From positions 186,001 to 250,000 of the forward strand of contig NZ_JABXWI010000015.1 of the NCBI RefSeq assembly GCF_014930365.1: DNA of 64,000 nucleotides, read 5' to 3'. This stretch comes from Streptomyces caniscabiei (GTDB taxonomy: Bacteria > Actinomycetota > Actinomycetes > Streptomycetales > Streptomycetaceae). Position 1 is the stretch's first letter; each line of letters begins with the position of its first letter. Under the pieces are notes generated by a model that was given only the letters and a program-made list of their open reading frames with translations, was not told where the DNA came from and did no database searches. This document shows positions 16,359 to 24,051 of the stretch, one piece after another. Position numbers and translations under genes: made by a program.

Positions 16359-17750
16359 GTGCAAATCCACGACTCGATGATCAGCCTCGTCGGCAACACC
16401 CCGCTGCTGAGGCTCAACAGCGTGACCGAGGGCATCCAGGCGACCGTCCTGGCCAAGGTCGAGTACTTCAATCCCGGCGGTTCCGTGAAGGACCGCATCG
16501 CGCTGCGCATGATCGAGGCGGCGGAGAAGAGCGGGGAGCTCAAGCCCGGCGGCACGATCGTCGAGCCCACCAGCGGAAACACCGGTGTGGGGCTCGCCAT
16601 CGTCGCCCAGCAGAAGGGCTACAAGTGCATCTTCGTGTGCCCCGACAAGGTGAGCACCGACAAGATCAACGTGCTCAGGGCGTACGGGGCCGAGGTCGTC
16701 GTCTGCCCCACGGCGGTCGACCCCGAGCACCCCGACTCGTACTACAACGTGTCCGACCGGCTGGTCCGCGAGACGCCCGGCGCCTGGAAGCCGGACCAGT
16801 ACTCCAACCCCAACAATCCGCTCTCCCACTACCACTCGACCGGCCCTGAGCTGTGGGAGCAGACGGAGGGGCGGATCACCCACTTCGTGGCCGGTGTGGG
16901 CACCGGCGGCACCATCTCCGGCACCGGCCGGTACCTGAAGGACGCCAGTGACGGTCGCGTCCAGGTGATCGGCGCCGACCCCGAGGGGTCCGTCTACTCC
17001 GGCGGTTCCGGGCGGCCGTACCTGGTCGAGGGCGTCGGCGAGGACTTCTGGCCGACCGCTTACGACCGGACCGTCGCCGACGAGATCGTCGCCGTGTCCG
17101 ACAAGGACTCCTTCCAGATGACCCGTCGGCTGGCCAAGGAGGAGGGCCTGCTGGTCGGCGGCTCCTGCGGCATGGCCGTCGTCGCCGCCCTGAGGGTCGC
17201 CGAGCGGCTCGGCCCGGACGACATCGTGGTCGTCCTGCTGCCCGACAGCGGGCGCGGCTACCTCAGCAAGATCTTCAACGACGAGTGGATGGCCGACTAC
17301 GGCTTCCTGGAGGACGAGGGCCCGAGCGCGCGGGTCGGCGCCGTCCTCAGCCACAAGGAGCACGGGGCCATCCCGTCCCTCGTCCACATGCACCCGGACG
17401 AGACGGTCGGCCAGGCGATCGAGGTGCTGCGCGAGTACGGCGTCTCGCAGATGCCGATCGTGAAGCCGGGCGCCGGTCACCCGGACGTCATGGCCGCCGA
17501 GGTGGTCGGGTCCGTCGTCGAGCGCGAACTGCTGGACGCCCTCTTCGCCCAGCGCGCCTCGCTGGACGACCCGCTGGAGAAGCACATGTCCGCGCCGCTG
17601 CCGCAGGTCGGCTCCGGTGAGCCCGTCGGTGACCTGATGACCGTGCTCGGCTCGGCGGACGCGGCCATCGTGCTCGTCGAGGGCAAGCCGACCGGTGTGG
17701 TCAGCCGGCAGGACCTGCTCGCGTTCCTCGCCAAGGGCGGCGCCAAGTAG
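16359..17750 (+). CDS. Cystathionine beta-synthase
   Basis: A 463-residue PLP enzyme that condenses serine (or O-acetylserine) with homocysteine to cystathionine, the first step of reverse transsulfuration. The start is GTG 16359 with GGAG upstream. The catalytic Lys44 lies in NPGGSVKDRIALRM. The substrate loop is EPTSGNTGVGLA, and the phosphate-binding loop is AGVGTGGTISGTGRYLK. The C-terminal 120 residues form a pair of CBS domains (HMHPDETVGQAIEVLREYGVSQMPIV and the last 40 residues), which in the family bind adenosyl ligands. The CBS pair separates it from plain cysteine synthases. No cystathionine lyase gene is adjacent. Confidence 0.92.
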   Translation: MQIHDSMISLVGNTPLLRLNSVTEGIQATVLAKVEYFNPGGSVKDRIALRMIEAAEKSGELKPGGTIVEPTSGNTGVGLAIVAQQKGYKCIFVCPDKVSTDKINVLRAYGAEVVVCPTAVDPEHPDSYYNVSDRLVRETPGAWKPDQYSNPNNPLSHYHSTGPELWEQTEGRITHFVAGVGTGGTISGTGRYLKDASDGRVQVIGADPEGSVYSGGSGRPYLVEGVGEDFWPTAYDRTVADEIVAVSDKDSFQMTRRLAKEEGLLVGGSCGMAVVAALRVAERLGPDDIVVVLLPDSGRGYLSKIFNDEWMADYGFLEDEGPSARVGAVLSHKEHGAIPSLVHMHPDETVGQAIEVLREYGVSQMPIVKPGAGHPDVMAAEVVGSVVERELLDALFAQRASLDDPLEKHMSAPLPQVGSGEPVGDLMTVLGSADAAIVLVEGKPTGVVSRQDLLAFLAKGGAK

Positions 17751-18123
17751 GAGTGGCCCGTGCGGTGCGACGGGAGGGGTGCCTGATTCGGGAGAAAAAT
17801 CCCGGCAAGCGCCCTTCTTCGTCGAAAATCTGCCCGAGTCGGGGGTTTGACTTCGCAGAAGTGGTACGAGCGCGTCACGTCCGCGCAGCACTCGCTTAAC
17901 ACGGGTCCGGCACATTGGTGGGTGTCGGCAGGGCGGGAGCGGCTCCCCGCTCCGGCCGACGGCGAAACGGCGCCAAGGACCTCCGGAGCGGCTCCCGGAC
18001 CTCCATGGACGCCAAGGACGCGCCAGCCCGGTTCCGACCCGGCCCGCGTCCCTCGCGGGGACCGCCGTCGTCCCGCCCCCCGTCACACGGGGGTGCGGCG
18101 GTCCCCGCGCATATCTCTCCGGG
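17751..18123. other. Intergenic region between convergent genes
   Basis: A 373-base GC-rich gap with no gene I can support and no perfect hairpin of the kind seen elsewhere. A TTGACTTCGCAGAAGT segment at 17847-17862 resembles a -35 region but has no gene downstream on that strand. Confidence 0.35.
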
Positions 18124-18573
18124 TCACTCTTCCCACTCCGACTCCCCTTTCGCGCCCCGGCGGCGGCCCAGAGTCGGGGAGTTGCGCAGTGCCCAGGCCA
18201 CGTTCACGCCGACGATGCCCGCCCAGGTGACGAGCAGGCCGGAGAGTCCGGCCTCCCCGGCGCCGATGCCGGACAGGGGGATGGCCACGACGAGGGAGAC
18301 CACGCCGAAGCCGTAGCGTTCGCCCCAGGTGTCGCTGGACCTGTCGGGGGAGCGGCTGCCTCGGGCCACCACCATCTGCTGCTCGGCGACCTGACGCCGG
18401 ACCCGGCGGTCCACCACGGTGTCGATGCGCTGGTCCACCTTCTCCAGGAACGAGTCGACGAGCGCGGACTCGTAGTCCTCGCCCAGATCTCTGCGGGCGT
18501 TCAGGGTGGCGGCGAGTTCCTTCTTCAGCTCGGTGTCCCCGAGCTGTGTGTCACGGGCATCCATACCGGTCAT
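18124..18573 (-). CDS. Hypothetical membrane protein with N-terminal coiled region
   Basis: A 149-residue protein (ATG 18573; ATG 18564 is an alternative). Residues 1-80 are polar and helical, with EDYESALVDSFLEKVDQRIDTVVDRRVRRQ. Two hydrophobic helices follow (about 85-108 and 110-132). A short basic-then-acidic cytoplasmic tail ends the chain. The segment RQVAEQQMV resembles the start of a membrane-proximal coil. Similar proteins are common in Streptomyces as unassigned integral membrane proteins. No function can be given. Confidence 0.72.
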   Translation of the reverse strand: MTGMDARDTQLGDTELKKELAATLNARRDLGEDYESALVDSFLEKVDQRIDTVVDRRVRRQVAEQQMVVARGSRSPDRSSDTWGERYGFGVVSLVVAIPLSGIGAGEAGLSGLLVTWAGIVGVNVAWALRNSPTLGRRRGAKGESEWEE

Positions 18574-18703
18574 GCCTCTCACGGTAGGGAGCCGGAAGCC
18601 GCCTGGCACTGGGGTTAGCCCCCCAGTCGGCGCACCGGCTCCCCCTGCCGTTTCCCGCCGGGAAGCCCTTGCCCGGCCTGCATAGGCTCATGCAGAGTTC
18701 TCG

Positions 18704-20461
18704 GTGACTGAATATGTGGTGTCCGTCGGGGCCGAGGAGGTGGTGTGGTCGATGTCCTCACCGATCATGGGCGCGCCGGACGCCCGTGCCGCCGCGCGGA
18801 CTGTGGCGACTGCGGCGACCGCGACGGCTGCGACCACTGCGGCGACCGCGACGGCTGCGGCGACCGTGTCCGCCGGGCTTGTCGTACCCGCCGGGCTCGT
18901 CGTGCTCGACGGGCGGGCGCTCGGGGTCGCCGATGTCGTCCGGCTCGCCGACGGTGTCGTACGGCCGGTGGCCGACGGGGAGGCCGTGCGGCGGGTCGAG
19001 GAGTCCTGGGAGGCCGCCCGGCTGATCGCTGCGGCCGGACGGGTGTACGGCCGTTCCACCGGCGTCGGCGCCAACCGCTCCGAGGACGTGCCCACCGAGG
19101 CGGCCGCCGGGCACGGCCTGCGTCTGCTGCGCAGTCACGCCGGGGCCATCGGGGAGGAGCTGCCCGCCCGTCAGGTACGGGCCATGCTCGCCGTCCGCGC
19201 CAACCAGCTGCTCGCGGGCGGCGCGGGGCTCCGGCCGACCGTGGTCACCGCGCTCTGCGCGGCGCTGGAGAGCGGGGCGCACCCCGTGGTCAACGAGTTC
19301 GGCTCGGTGGGGACGGGCGACATCGCGGCGCTGGCCCAGGTGGGGCTCGCGCTGGCCGGGGAGCACCCCTGGCGGGTGCCGGGGGCGGGGTCCGGGTTCG
19401 CGGACGGACCCGGGGGCGGGTCAGGGGGCGGGTCCGGTCCCGGCAGCGGGGCGGGCTTCGGTGTTCCCGCGGCGCAGGCGCTCGACAACAACGACGCCCT
19501 CGCGCTGATCAGCAGCAACGCGCTCACCCTCGGACAGGCCGCGCTCGCGCTGCACGAGTTGCGGGGGCTGATCGCCGCCACACAGGTCGTCGCCGCGCTC
19601 TCGCTGCTCGCCGTGGACGGCTCGCACGAGGCGTACGCGGCGCCCGTGCACGGTGCGCGCGCCCACCGGGGGTCGCGCGAGGTGGCCCGGCGCATGCGGG
19701 AGCTGATCGGGGCGGCCGACCGGCCCACACCCCCGCTGGGGCGCATCCAGGACCCGTACGGCTTCCGGTGCCTGCCGCAGATCCACGGGCCCGCCCTGGA
19801 CGCGGCGGACGCGCTGGAGGGCGTCCTGGAGATCGAGATCAACGCGGCGGCGGAGAACCCGCTGATCGTCCCGGAGGACATGGCCGCCTACCACCACGGC
19901 GGCTTCTACCAGGCCCAACTGGCCCTCGCCCTGGACCACTTCCGCCTCGCCACCACCCAGGTGGCCCGGCTGTCGACCTCCCGGCTCTCCTCGCTCAACG
20001 AGCCCGCGTACACCCGGCTGCGGCCCTTCCTCGCCGACCACGAGCCCGCCTCCTCGGGCGTGATGATCCTGGAGTACGCCGCCGGAGCCGCCCTCGGTGA
20101 CCTGCGGGCCTTCTCCGCGCCCGCGTCGCTCGGCCACGCTGTACTCTCCCGGGGCGTCGAGGAACAGGCCAGCTTCGCCTCGCTCGCCGCCCGGCAGACG
20201 CTGCGGGCGTGCCGCGCGTACCGGCTCGTCGTCGGCTGCGAACTCGTCGCCGCGGTACGGGCGTTGCGCCAGCGGGACCTGCGGCCGGATCCGGAACTGC
20301 CCGTCGGGCGCGCACTGGAACTGGCCGAGGCCGTGCTCGACCCGGACCCGGCCGACCGGCCGCTGACCGAGGACGTGAGCGCGGCGGCCGTACTGCTCGA
20401 TCGGTTCACCGAGATCTGGACGGACGTCCAGGCGGATCCACTGAGGGGGAGCGCGTCATGA
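18704..20461 (+). CDS. Aromatic/histidine ammonia-lyase homologue with altered MIO motif
   Basis: A 585-codon member of the HAL/PAL family, whose enzymes deaminate His, Phe or Tyr with an MIO cofactor made from Ala-Ser-Gly. The active-site Tyr (VYGRSTGVGANRS), Asn (ALISSNALTLG), Gln and Tyr (QDPYGFRCLPQIHG) and the AENPLI block are all present. However, the cofactor segment reads GSVG-TGD (residues 200-206) where the family has GSVG-ASGD, one residue shorter and without the usual Ala-Ser-Gly. A Gly/Ser-rich insertion lies at about 227-253. The GTG start at 18704 has no clear ribosome site and the first 55 residues are low-complexity Ala/Thr, so the true start may be later. The stop overlaps the RpiR gene. 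It may be inactive, a variant cofactor enzyme, or regulatory. Confidence 0.85.
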   Translation: MTEYVVSVGAEEVVWSMSSPIMGAPDARAAARTVATAATATAATTAATATAAATVSAGLVVPAGLVVLDGRALGVADVVRLADGVVRPVADGEAVRRVEESWEAARLIAAAGRVYGRSTGVGANRSEDVPTEAAAGHGLRLLRSHAGAIGEELPARQVRAMLAVRANQLLAGGAGLRPTVVTALCAALESGAHPVVNEFGSVGTGDIAALAQVGLALAGEHPWRVPGAGSGFADGPGGGSGGGSGPGSGAGFGVPAAQALDNNDALALISSNALTLGQAALALHELRGLIAATQVVAALSLLAVDGSHEAYAAPVHGARAHRGSREVARRMRELIGAADRPTPPLGRIQDPYGFRCLPQIHGPALDAADALEGVLEIEINAAAENPLIVPEDMAAYHHGGFYQAQLALALDHFRLATTQVARLSTSRLSSLNEPAYTRLRPFLADHEPASSGVMILEYAAGAALGDLRAFSAPASLGHAVLSRGVEEQASFASLAARQTLRACRAYRLVVGCELVAAVRALRQRDLRPDPELPVGRALELAEAVLDPDPADRPLTEDVSAAAVLLDRFTEIWTDVQADPLRGSAS

Positions 20462-21318
20462 GCGCGGACAACGGCCCGGGCGTGACGGACAGTCCCGCCG
20501 CGCGGCTGCAGACGCTCTTCGAGGGGCACCGGCTGACGCCCACCCAGCGGCGCATCGCCCACAGCATGGTGCGGCGGGCGGCCGACGTGCCGTTCCTGTC
20601 GAGCGTGGAGCTGGCGGAGCTGGCCGGGGTGAGCCAGCCGTCCGTGACACGGTTCGCGGTGGCGCTCGGCTTCGACGGCTACCCGGCGCTGCGCCGGCAT
20701 CTGCGCGACGTCGGGCCCGCCGAGCCGGCCCCGGACACCACCGCCTACAACGAGTACCAGCAGGCCGTCGAGGCCGAGATCGAGAACCTGCGGCACCTGG
20801 CCGAGGTGCTCGCCGACCCCGCCCCGGTGGCGCGGGCCGGGCGGCTGCTGGCCGCGTCCCGGCCGCTGCCGGTGCTCGGACTGCGGGCCGCGGCCTCCCA
20901 GGCGTACGGGTTCGCCTACTTCGCCGCCAAGGTCCACCCCGACGTACGGCTGCTGCACGAGGGCGGCAGCATGCTCCACGACCGCATCGACGCGGCCGTG
21001 CGCGGGGGCGCGACCGCGCTGCTCTGCTTCGCGCTGCCGCGCCACCCCCGCGAGGTCGTCGAGGCCCTGGCGTACGCCAAGGAGGCGGGGCTCTTCGTCG
21101 TCACGGTCGCCGACTCCGCGTTCGCGCCCGTGGCCAAGGTCTCCGACCTGCTGCTGCCGGCCGCCGTCGGGACCGGGCTCGCCTTCGACACGGCGTGCGC
21201 CCCGATGCTGCTGGGCCGGGTGCTCCTGGAGGCCATGTGCGACGACCTGCCGGAGGCCCAGGCGCGGCTGGAGGAGTTCGACGCGAAGGCCGCGACCAGG
21301 GGACTGTTCGTCGAGTAG
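20458..21318 (+). CDS. RpiR/MurR family transcriptional regulator with SIS domain
   Basis: A 286-residue regulator starting at ATG 20458, which overlaps the preceding stop by 4 bases (ATGA), with GGGGGAG upstream. The N-terminal winged helix (about 15-90) contains LAELAGVSQPSVTRFAVALGFDGYPALRR, the family signature. The C-terminal SIS domain (about 125-265) has VLGLRAAASQAYGFAYFAAKV and ATALLCFALPRHPREVVEALAYAKEAG, normally a sugar-phosphate site. Translational coupling to the ammonia-lyase homologue makes that gene its likely partner or target. The effector is unknown. Confidence 0.9.
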   Translation: MSADNGPGVTDSPAARLQTLFEGHRLTPTQRRIAHSMVRRAADVPFLSSVELAELAGVSQPSVTRFAVALGFDGYPALRRHLRDVGPAEPAPDTTAYNEYQQAVEAEIENLRHLAEVLADPAPVARAGRLLAASRPLPVLGLRAAASQAYGFAYFAAKVHPDVRLLHEGGSMLHDRIDAAVRGGATALLCFALPRHPREVVEALAYAKEAGLFVVTVADSAFAPVAKVSDLLLPAAVGTGLAFDTACAPMLLGRVLLEAMCDDLPEAQARLEEFDAKAATRGLFVE

Positions 21319-21499
21319 TCGTCGAGTTGTCGTCGAGTTGTCGTCGGGTAGCCCTCGTGGAGGGGCCCGGTGGCCGTGCCGGACGGGGAGAGTGCCGGGG
21401 CCGGTCCGCGGGGATCCGCGATTCTCAGGCGCGTTTCACGTTTTCTGGTTACCGTGCCCGCGACTGTCGTACGACCGGTGATGACGGAAGGCGGGGAGC

Positions 21500-22069
21500 G
21501 TGGCGCGCGGAGGGCAGGGGCTGGCTCGGGTGGCCGTCGTGGTGCGGGCCGGGGCGGCGCCGTCGTGGTGGCTGGGAGTCGTCGCGGCCGGGGTCGGTGT
21601 GGTGCCGTCGGGGCTGACCGGGCGGCGGATCGGGGTGCTGGCGGGGGCGGTGCTGTTCATCGTCGCGGCGGCCGTGGTGGCGTGGGCGGGGCGCGGCCGG
21701 TATCTCACGCCGGTGCGCGGAGCCGTGCGCGCCGGTAAGCACGATGTCCTCCAGGACCGTGCCGTGACCCTGCGCGCCTGGCGCCGGGGTCACCGCTGGT
21801 GGCTGCTGTTCGGCTTCGTGGCCGCCCTGGGCTCGTCCTTCGCGCTGCCCGCGGCGGGCGGGATGCTCCTCGCCGGCCTCGGCACCGGCCTCCGTCTGAA
21901 GGCGAGCTGGCTCGGCCGCCGCGAACTCGACGCCGGGCACCTCTTCTGGGTCCCCGTGGACCGGCTCTCCCGGCGGGCCGGCCGCCCCACGGGCAGGCGG
22001 GTGCCCGAGTACCGGCTCACGGGCATCGGAGCCGGCGACGCGGCGCCCGGAGGCGGACGGCGGGCGTAG
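21500..22069 (+). CDS. Hypothetical integral membrane protein
   Basis: A 189-residue protein starting at GTG 21500 with GGGGAGC upstream. It has about four hydrophobic segments: near residues 22-38 (WWLGVVAAGVGVVPSG), 42-64, 98-115 (WWLLFGFVAALGSSFAL) and 118-130. These are separated by very basic stretches, including RLSRRAGRPTGRR near the C-terminus. It is probably an inner-membrane protein of unknown role. I do not recognise the family. It is convergent with the lipoprotein gene, 45 bases apart. Confidence 0.6.
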   Translation: MARGGQGLARVAVVVRAGAAPSWWLGVVAAGVGVVPSGLTGRRIGVLAGAVLFIVAAAVVAWAGRGRYLTPVRGAVRAGKHDVLQDRAVTLRAWRRGHRWWLLFGFVAALGSSFALPAAGGMLLAGLGTGLRLKASWLGRRELDAGHLFWVPVDRLSRRAGRPTGRRVPEYRLTGIGAGDAAPGGGRRA

Positions 22070-22114
22070 CCCCGTCGCCCACCGGTTCCTCCGCCGGGTC
22101 GGAGTCAGCTGGTG

Positions 22115-22840
22115 TCAGGCCCTGTTCAGCGTGCGCTTGGCCAGTTCGTACGCCGGGAGCATCTCCTCGTGCTCCTGGGTGTCCAGGCTGCCGAGATGGA
22201 CGACGACGGGCCCCTTCGGGGTGACCGCGACGAAGGCCCGCTCCTTCTTGGTCTCCTCCAGGGCCTCGCTGGTGTAGAGGTACGCGACCTCGGTGCCGGA
22301 GACGTCGGAGTCCGAGGTGAACGCGCTGTACTTGGCCTCGCTCGTGTTCCCCTCGGCCGCCACGAACTCCTTGAGCAGCGCCTCCGCGTCACCCTCCGCG
22401 GCGCCCTTCTCGCCGGTCCAGACCCGGATGAAGCCGATGTTCCCGGCCGGCTTGGCGTCGATCTCGCACGCGGCGGTGAACGGGCCCTGCCGCAGCAGCC
22501 CCTCGGCCAGCTCGGCCGCGAGCTCGTCCTCCTCGGAGCCGCCGTCGGCGGGCGAGCCGGACTCGACGGCCACCGCCTTCCACTTCTCGGCCGTGTCGAA
22601 GGTGACCGGGAGTTCGCAGGCGGAACCGGCCGCGCCGACACTGCCGCCGCTCTTCGCGGCGTCTACGGCGGAGTCCTCCCCGGACTCCTCCGCGGTGTCC
22701 TTCGCGTCGGCGGTCGCCGCCTCGGTGCTGCTCGCCGAGGGCTTCGTGTCTCCGTCCCCCGACGACTCCGAGCACCCCGTCAGGACCCCTGCCAGCAGCG
22801 CCAGTTGCGCCAGCACCGTCCCCCGTACCGCTCTTCCCAC
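22115..22840 (-). CDS. Secreted lipoprotein, unknown function
   Basis: The lipobox LLAGVLTGC places the lipid-modified Cys at residue 23 when translation starts at GTG 22840, which has GGAGG 7 bases upstream. A GTG two codons earlier is adjacent to the Shine-Dalgarno and less likely. A Ser/Asp/Glu-rich linker (about 25-75) leads to a globular domain with one Cys pair (SACELPVTFD and FTAACEIDAKPAG). The C-terminal domain is strand-rich, with AYLYTSEALEETKKERAFVAV. This architecture resembles the unassigned lipoproteins common in Streptomyces. It lies downstream of the Roadblock operon but 145 bases away, so co-transcription is uncertain. Confidence 0.75.
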   Translation of the reverse strand: MGRAVRGTVLAQLALLAGVLTGCSESSGDGDTKPSASSTEAATADAKDTAEESGEDSAVDAAKSGGSVGAAGSACELPVTFDTAEKWKAVAVESGSPADGGSEEDELAAELAEGLLRQGPFTAACEIDAKPAGNIGFIRVWTGEKGAAEGDAEALLKEFVAAEGNTSEAKYSAFTSDSDVSGTEVAYLYTSEALEETKKERAFVAVTPKGPVVVHLGSLDTQEHEEMLPAYELAKRTLNRA

Positions 22841-22984
22841 GGTCACCCTCCCCTGTGTCGTTCGACCCTTGCCGTCCGACCCTCGCCGTTCGACTTGTTG
22901 TTCGAGTCGGACACGGTAGCCGAGGCGCGCGCGGGCGGCGCTCCCCGGGTGGGGGGCGCCGCCGGAGCCGTCGTGTCAGGGTGG

Positions 22985-23359
22985 TCAGACCTCCAGCTCC
23001 GCCTCGATCCGCTTCAACTGGTGCCTGGCCATCGCCAGGTTGGCCCGTTTGGCGTCGAGCACCAGGTAGAGGAAGAGACCGTTGCCGCCGCGCCCGGTGA
23101 TCAGGCGGATCAGGTGGTACGCGTCGGTCAGGGTGATCAGGATGTCCTCGATCTCGCCCTTGAGACCGAGGTGCTCCATGGTGCGCAGCTTGGCGCGGAC
23201 GACGTCCGTGTTCCCGGCGGCGGCGACGGTGAGGTCGAACCCCTTGCTGCCGCCGATCGTGCCCAGTGCCATGCCGCTGGTGTAGTCGACGAGGGCGGCG
23301 CCGGTCGCGCCCTCGATGGACGCGAGGGCCTCTTTCAGCGCGGTCTCGGTGTTGGTCAT
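22985..23359 (-). CDS. Roadblock/LC7 domain protein (third of three)
   Basis: A 124-residue protein starting at ATG 23359 with AAAGGA upstream; it is the last gene of a four-gene minus-strand operon, 16 bases after the previous stop. The Roadblock fold is recognisable: GATGAALVDYTSGMALGTIGG, a central helix, the strand DILITLTDAYHLIRLI, and the end LFLYLVLDAKRANLAMARHQLKRIEAEL. The end LARxxLxxIE is also seen in the first protein of the operon. Roadblock proteins of bacteria modulate MglA-type small GTPases, but no GTPase gene lies nearby. Confidence 0.85.
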   Translation of the reverse strand: MTNTETALKEALASIEGATGAALVDYTSGMALGTIGGSKGFDLTVAAAGNTDVVRAKLRTMEHLGLKGEIEDILITLTDAYHLIRLITGRGGNGLFLYLVLDAKRANLAMARHQLKRIEAELEV

Positions 23360-23375
23360 GGTGTGCGGTGTCCTT

Positions 23376-24014
23376 TCAGCTCTCACTGGTGGTAGGTGCG
23401 TTGGGAGTGGTTCGGGGGGTGGGTCGTGGGGTGGTGGCGCGGGGGGTCCGGCGGGGCATGGTCGACCTGACCGTGGCCTTGGCCGGTGTCTGGGGCTCGG
23501 TCGCGGCAGGGGCGCCGTTCGCAGTGCCGTCCGCAGTGCCGTTCGGAGTGCCGTTCTGGGTCCCGTTCGTGGTCCTGGCCACCGAGCGGGCCGGGTTCCT
23601 GGCGGCCGCCCGGGCGCCCGCCGCGGCGCTGTCGTCGGGCCGGGGCAGGGCGTCCATCAGTTCGCCGATCCGGCCGCCCGCGCGGCGGCCCTCCAGGTGC
23701 AGCCGGCCCACGTTGACCCGGTCCTGGGCCAGCAGCGTCAGCACGGCGGAGGAACCCGCCGCGTACGTCGCCACATAGCCGTGGTCGCCGCGCAGCAGCA
23801 GTTCGCGGAGCTCGCCCCGGCCGGCGGCGTCCGTCATCCGCACGGCGACACCGAGCGCGGCCGCGGTGAGCGCCGCCAGGCCCTCGGGTTCCACACCGGG
23901 GGTGTCGTGGGCGAGGACCAGCCCGTCCACACTGGCCGCCAGCGCGCCGGTCAACTGAGGTACTCGGGCCCTCAACCGGTGCAGTTCGTCGAGGACTTCG
24001 GCCTCCGCGGCCAT
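23376..24014 (-). CDS. Roadblock/LC7 domain protein with repetitive tail
   Basis: A 212-residue protein starting at ATG 24014 with GAGAGGAG upstream. Residues 1-120 form a Roadblock-like domain: LRARVPQLTGALAASVDGLVL, then GVAVRMTDAAGRGELRELLL, the strand GYVATYAAGSSAVLTLLA and a final helix. The tail (about 130-212) is low-complexity, with NGTQNGTPNGTADGTANGAP encoded by 12-bp DNA repeats (about 23510-23570), then Thr/Pro/Arg-rich sequence. The tail is likely disordered and may vary between strains. It is the third gene of the operon. Confidence 0.8.
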   Translation of the reverse strand: MAAEAEVLDELHRLRARVPQLTGALAASVDGLVLAHDTPGVEPEGLAALTAAALGVAVRMTDAAGRGELRELLLRGDHGYVATYAAGSSAVLTLLAQDRVNVGRLHLEGRRAGGRIGELMDALPRPDDSAAAGARAAARNPARSVARTTNGTQNGTPNGTADGTANGAPAATEPQTPAKATVRSTMPRRTPRATTPRPTPRTTPNAPTTSES

Positions 24015-24051
24015 GAGCAGTCTCCTCTCGGCGGGACGCTCCCGCTGCCGC

